A stretch of 64,000 nt of DNA, taken from positions 1-64,000 of the forward strand of contig LNDQ01000093.1 of NCBI GenBank assembly GCA_001464695.1, written 5' to 3'. Source of the stretch: Betaproteobacteria bacterium Ga0077523. Its GTDB lineage: Bacteria > Pseudomonadota > Gammaproteobacteria > Burkholderiales > Ga0077523. The number at the start of each line of letters is the position of its first letter. Positions within the stretch are counted from its first letter, which is position 1. The notes beneath the pieces were generated by a model, which had not been told where the DNA came from, did no database searches, and saw nothing but the letters and a program-made list of their open reading frames with translations. This document shows positions 61,836 through 64,000 of the stretch, piece after piece. The translations under genes and the position numbers were made by a program.

Positions 61836-61862
61836 CCCTCCCCCGGCAATGCCGGGGGAGGG
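61836..61862. repeat. Dispersed GC-rich hairpin element, copy 7
   Basis: Twelve-base arms CCCTCCCCCGGC and GCCGGGGGAGGG enclose an AAT loop, preceded by CACCCCCAA. Its end is 4 bp from the stop codon of the ABC transporter gene, and it lies between convergent genes. Confidence 0.82.
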
Positions 61863-61866
61863 AGGT

Positions 61867-63588
61867 TCAGACTGTCACGAGCGACCGCGTCGCCGGATCG
61901 ATCTCGATCACGCGCTGGTGGTGTCGCGCCACTTCGGGTCGATGCGCGATGCTCACGATGGTGCTGTCGGGCAGGCGCTCCGAAAGTAGCGAGTAGAGCG
62001 CTGCCTCCGAGTTCGGATCGAGATTGGAAGTGGCTTCGTCGAGGAACAACCAGCCGGGCCTGTGCAGGAGCGCGCGCGCGATCGCAACCCGCTGTTGCTC
62101 GCCGCCCGAGAGCTGCTGGTTCCACTGAGCGGCTTCGTCGAGACGATCGGCAAGTTGTGGCAATCCCACGTCGGTCAGGGCGGAACGCAATTGCGCATCG
62201 GTGAACCGTCCCGGCTCGGCCGGATACGCTGCGGCCTCGCGCAGCGTGCCCATCGGAAAGTACGGTCGCTGCGGCAGGAACAGCGAATCGAAGATGCGCG
62301 GCACGCGGATGCGGCCGCGCCCGAAGGGCCAGATCCCGGCCAGCGCACGGAACAGGGTGCTCTTCCCGGACCCGGAAGGGCCGCGCAGCAACACCCGCTC
62401 CTTCGGCATGATTGTGGCGGACGCGTTCGCGAGGAGCGTGCGACCGCCGGGCAATGCGACCTCAACGCCGCTCAGGGCGAGTGAATCGGCGGCGGAGGGC
62501 TCCAGGACGGTGCCCGGGCTCGTCCGCGTTTCCGACTGCGCAAGCTGGATGGCGTTGTGGAAACCGGTGAGCCGGTCCACCGTCGCTTTCCAGCTGGCGA
62601 ATTCCGGATAGACGTTGATGAACCAGGACAGGGCGTTCTGAACGTAGCCGAACGCTTGCGCGGTTTGCGTGAGATCGCCCAGTTCGAGCTTGCCCGCAAA
62701 GTACCGCGGCGCCGTGACCAGGTAGGGAAAGATGATCGCGGCCTGGCCGTACCCGGTCGTGAAGGTATTGATGAGTTTCTGACGCTTCATGATGGCCCAC
62801 CAGTTCTGCGTCAGTGCGGCGAAGCGCTGGGTGAAACCGCGACGCTCGTCCTCCTCGCCGCGATACAGGGCCACGCTTTCCGTGTTCTCGCGGAAACGGG
62901 CGAGCCCGAAGCGGAAGTCCGCCTCGAAGCGCTGCTGATCGAAACTGAGGGGTATCAACTTGCGGCCGATGCGATGCGCGATCCAGGAGCCGACGATCGC
63001 GTAGGCCACGGCGACCCAGACCATGTAGCCGTAGATCTCCCATGTGGTTCCGTTCCACTCGAACTCGAGGGTACCCGAGAGTCCCCAGAGGATGCCGACG
63101 AACGACACCAGTGTGACGACCGAATCGATCAGGCCGAGCAGCAGCGAGAGCGTCTTCTCGACGAAGAGGTTGAGATCCTCGGCGATGCGCTGATCGGGAT
63201 TGTCGGTGGCCTTCCCGGTGAGCTGCATGCGATAGTAGGTCCGGTCGGCCAGCCACTCGTTGAGGTAGTAGCCGGTCAACCAGCGGCGCCAGCGGATCTG
63301 CAGCGCTTGCCGCAGATAGACCTGGTAGACCGCCATGGCGATGTAGATGACCGCCAGCACCGTGAACTCCAGGATGAGAGGGACGAAGCGCGCGCCCTCG
63401 CGCTTCTGCAGCATGGTGTAGAACGCGTTGTTCCAGTAACTGATGCGCACGTTCATGTACACCATGCCGAGCGTGAGGGCGATGATCGCGACGAGCAGAA
63501 GGCGCGCCGAGTTCTTCTCCTCCGAGAACCAGTAGGGCCTGGCAAGCGTCCAGAGGTCGCGCAGAAAGCGTGAGATGCGTTCAGCCAT
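61867..63588 (-). CDS. SbmA/BacA-YddA-type ABC transporter (membrane and ATPase fused)
   Basis: I chose the ATG at 63588 with GAAGG seven bases upstream, giving 573 residues. A GTG 30 bases earlier has no ribosome site. The N-terminal ABC_membrane_2 domain (~1-330) has FLRDLWTLARPYWFSEEKNSARLL and WRRWLTGYYLNEWL. The C-terminal ATPase has Walker A RGPSGSGKSTLFRALAG, signature LSGGEQQRVAIARAL and Walker B WLFLDEATSNLD. Relatives export or import peptides and vitamin-like molecules, and in plants and animals peroxisomal acyl-CoAs. The substrate here is unknown. It is convergent with birA-coaX-SPOR. Confidence 0.92.
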   Translation of the reverse strand: MAERISRFLRDLWTLARPYWFSEEKNSARLLLVAIIALTLGMVYMNVRISYWNNAFYTMLQKREGARFVPLILEFTVLAVIYIAMAVYQVYLRQALQIRWRRWLTGYYLNEWLADRTYYRMQLTGKATDNPDQRIAEDLNLFVEKTLSLLLGLIDSVVTLVSFVGILWGLSGTLEFEWNGTTWEIYGYMVWVAVAYAIVGSWIAHRIGRKLIPLSFDQQRFEADFRFGLARFRENTESVALYRGEEDERRGFTQRFAALTQNWWAIMKRQKLINTFTTGYGQAAIIFPYLVTAPRYFAGKLELGDLTQTAQAFGYVQNALSWFINVYPEFASWKATVDRLTGFHNAIQLAQSETRTSPGTVLEPSAADSLALSGVEVALPGGRTLLANASATIMPKERVLLRGPSGSGKSTLFRALAGIWPFGRGRIRVPRIFDSLFLPQRPYFPMGTLREAAAYPAEPGRFTDAQLRSALTDVGLPQLADRLDEAAQWNQQLSGGEQQRVAIARALLHRPGWLFLDEATSNLDPNSEAALYSLLSERLPDSTIVSIAHRPEVARHHQRVIEIDPATRSLVTV

Positions 63589-63633
63589 GGGTGTGCCTTC
63601 GTCGTGCCGGCGCTTCACGCCGGGATCGCAGGA

Positions 63634-64000
63634 TCACGCGCCGCGGATGCGGGCGAGCAGGGAGGTGGTGGAGCGCTCGTGCTGGAATGCGATCGAGTGG
63701 ACGCTGCCGCCCCAGGATCGAACTTCTGCGGCGCCGACGATCTTCTCGACCGGCCAGTCGCCACCCTTGACCAGAACGTCAGGCCGGCAGGCCAGGATCA
63801 GTTCGAGCGGCGTGTCGGCTTCGAACCAAGTGACCAGTGCGACCGACTCGAGTGCCGCGACCACCATGGCGCGATCCTCGAGCGCATTGAGCGGGCGGTC
63901 GTCGCCCTTGCCGAGCCGTTTGACCGATGCGTCGGAATTGAGGCCGACGACCATGCTCGCGCCGAGCGCGCGGGCTTCGGCGAGGTAGGTGACGTGGCCG
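63634..64000 (-). CDS. rfaE2: D-glycero-beta-D-manno-heptose 1-phosphate adenylyltransferase (HldE C-domain/RfaE2), 5' end cut off
   Basis: About 122 codons are visible, entering from beyond position 64000. The frame opens GHVTYLAEARALGASMVVGLNSD, the end of the cytidylyltransferase-like HxGH motif. LVKGGDWPVEKIVGAAEV and the final ERSTTSLLARIRGA follow, matching the adenylyltransferase of ADP-heptose synthesis for LPS inner core. Whether the kinase half is fused upstream cannot be seen. It ends 45 bp before the ABC transporter start and is co-directional. Confidence 0.93.
   Translation of the reverse strand, partial: GHVTYLAEARALGASMVVGLNSDASVKRLGKGDDRPLNALEDRAMVVAALESVALVTWFEADTPLELILACRPDVLVKGGDWPVEKIVGAAEVRSWGGSVHSIAFQHERSTTSLLARIRGA

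Noticed and set aside
1..64000. tRNA, rRNA or riboswitch genes
   Set aside because: I looked for T-arm patterns and cloverleaf stems in the gene-free stretches and saw none. I found no recognisable aptamer core.

Overview
This is high-GC DNA (about two-thirds G+C by eye) with dense genes in short operons. It looks like the chromosome of a Betaproteobacterium, most likely order Burkholderiales. Supporting evidence: two tricarboxylate-receptor (Bug/TctC) periplasmic proteins; the order birA-coaX-SPOR protein with an RfaE2/HldE-type adenylyltransferase nearby; a full pilGHIJ-pilL (Pil-Chp) twitching cluster; and a glutaminyl-tRNA synthetase carrying the Gly/Ala-rich insert before the [11 protein letters not shown] motif that I recall from Comamonadaceae-type enzymes. 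I found no tRNA, rRNA, CRISPR array, prophage or insertion sequence. No species can be named.

Layout. 1-4.7 kb: the 5' part of a large LEPR-XLL/DUF4347 surface protein and a PAS-GAF-PAS-GGDEF-EAL protein. 4.7-15 kb: housekeeping and stress genes (dtd, a GT4 glycosyltransferase, msrA, a SWIB protein with a histone-H1-like tail, an orphan RecE-like nuclease, a RidA/isochorismatase operon, a stand-alone TonB C-terminal domain, a cold-shock protein, an agmatinase-family enzyme). 15-17.6 kb: a cyanide-insensitive-type bd oxidase (two subunits). 18-23.3 kb: small secreted proteins, a remarkable REC-cyclase-kinase protein degenerate in all three domains, and two pseudopilin-like genes. 23.4-28.5 kb: a MerR regulator with an orphan molybdenum hydroxylase large subunit, a LivJ-type binding protein, an FlK-like thioesterase and an hsdR remnant. 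28.5-42 kb: an exonuclease, pepN, pirin, a TetR/FAD-monooxygenase divergon with visible operators, glnS, a 7TMR-DISM GGDEF protein and an enolase-superfamily/Bug pair. 42-52 kb: pilGHIJ-pilL preceded by a consensus-quality sigma-54 promoter match and followed by a pseudo-receiver/Ser-Thr kinase gene carrying an apparent frameshift. 52-64 kb: an MFS/acyl-CoA ligase pair, an M48 peptidase/DUF898 pair, a second Bug receptor, a universal stress protein, birA-coaX-SPOR, an SbmA/YddA-type ABC transporter and the 3' part of an HldE-type gene.

Two themes connect the window. First, signalling: two c-di-GMP proteins, a Pil-Chp chemosensory array, and two proteins joining a receiver that lacks its phosphoacceptor to a Hanks-type kinase fold, one catalytically intact and next to pilL, the other a pseudokinase. 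Second, a dispersed GC-rich hairpin element (CCCTCCCCC or CCTTCCCCC arms) occurs at seven places, mostly just after genes, and in two cases lies inside an open frame.
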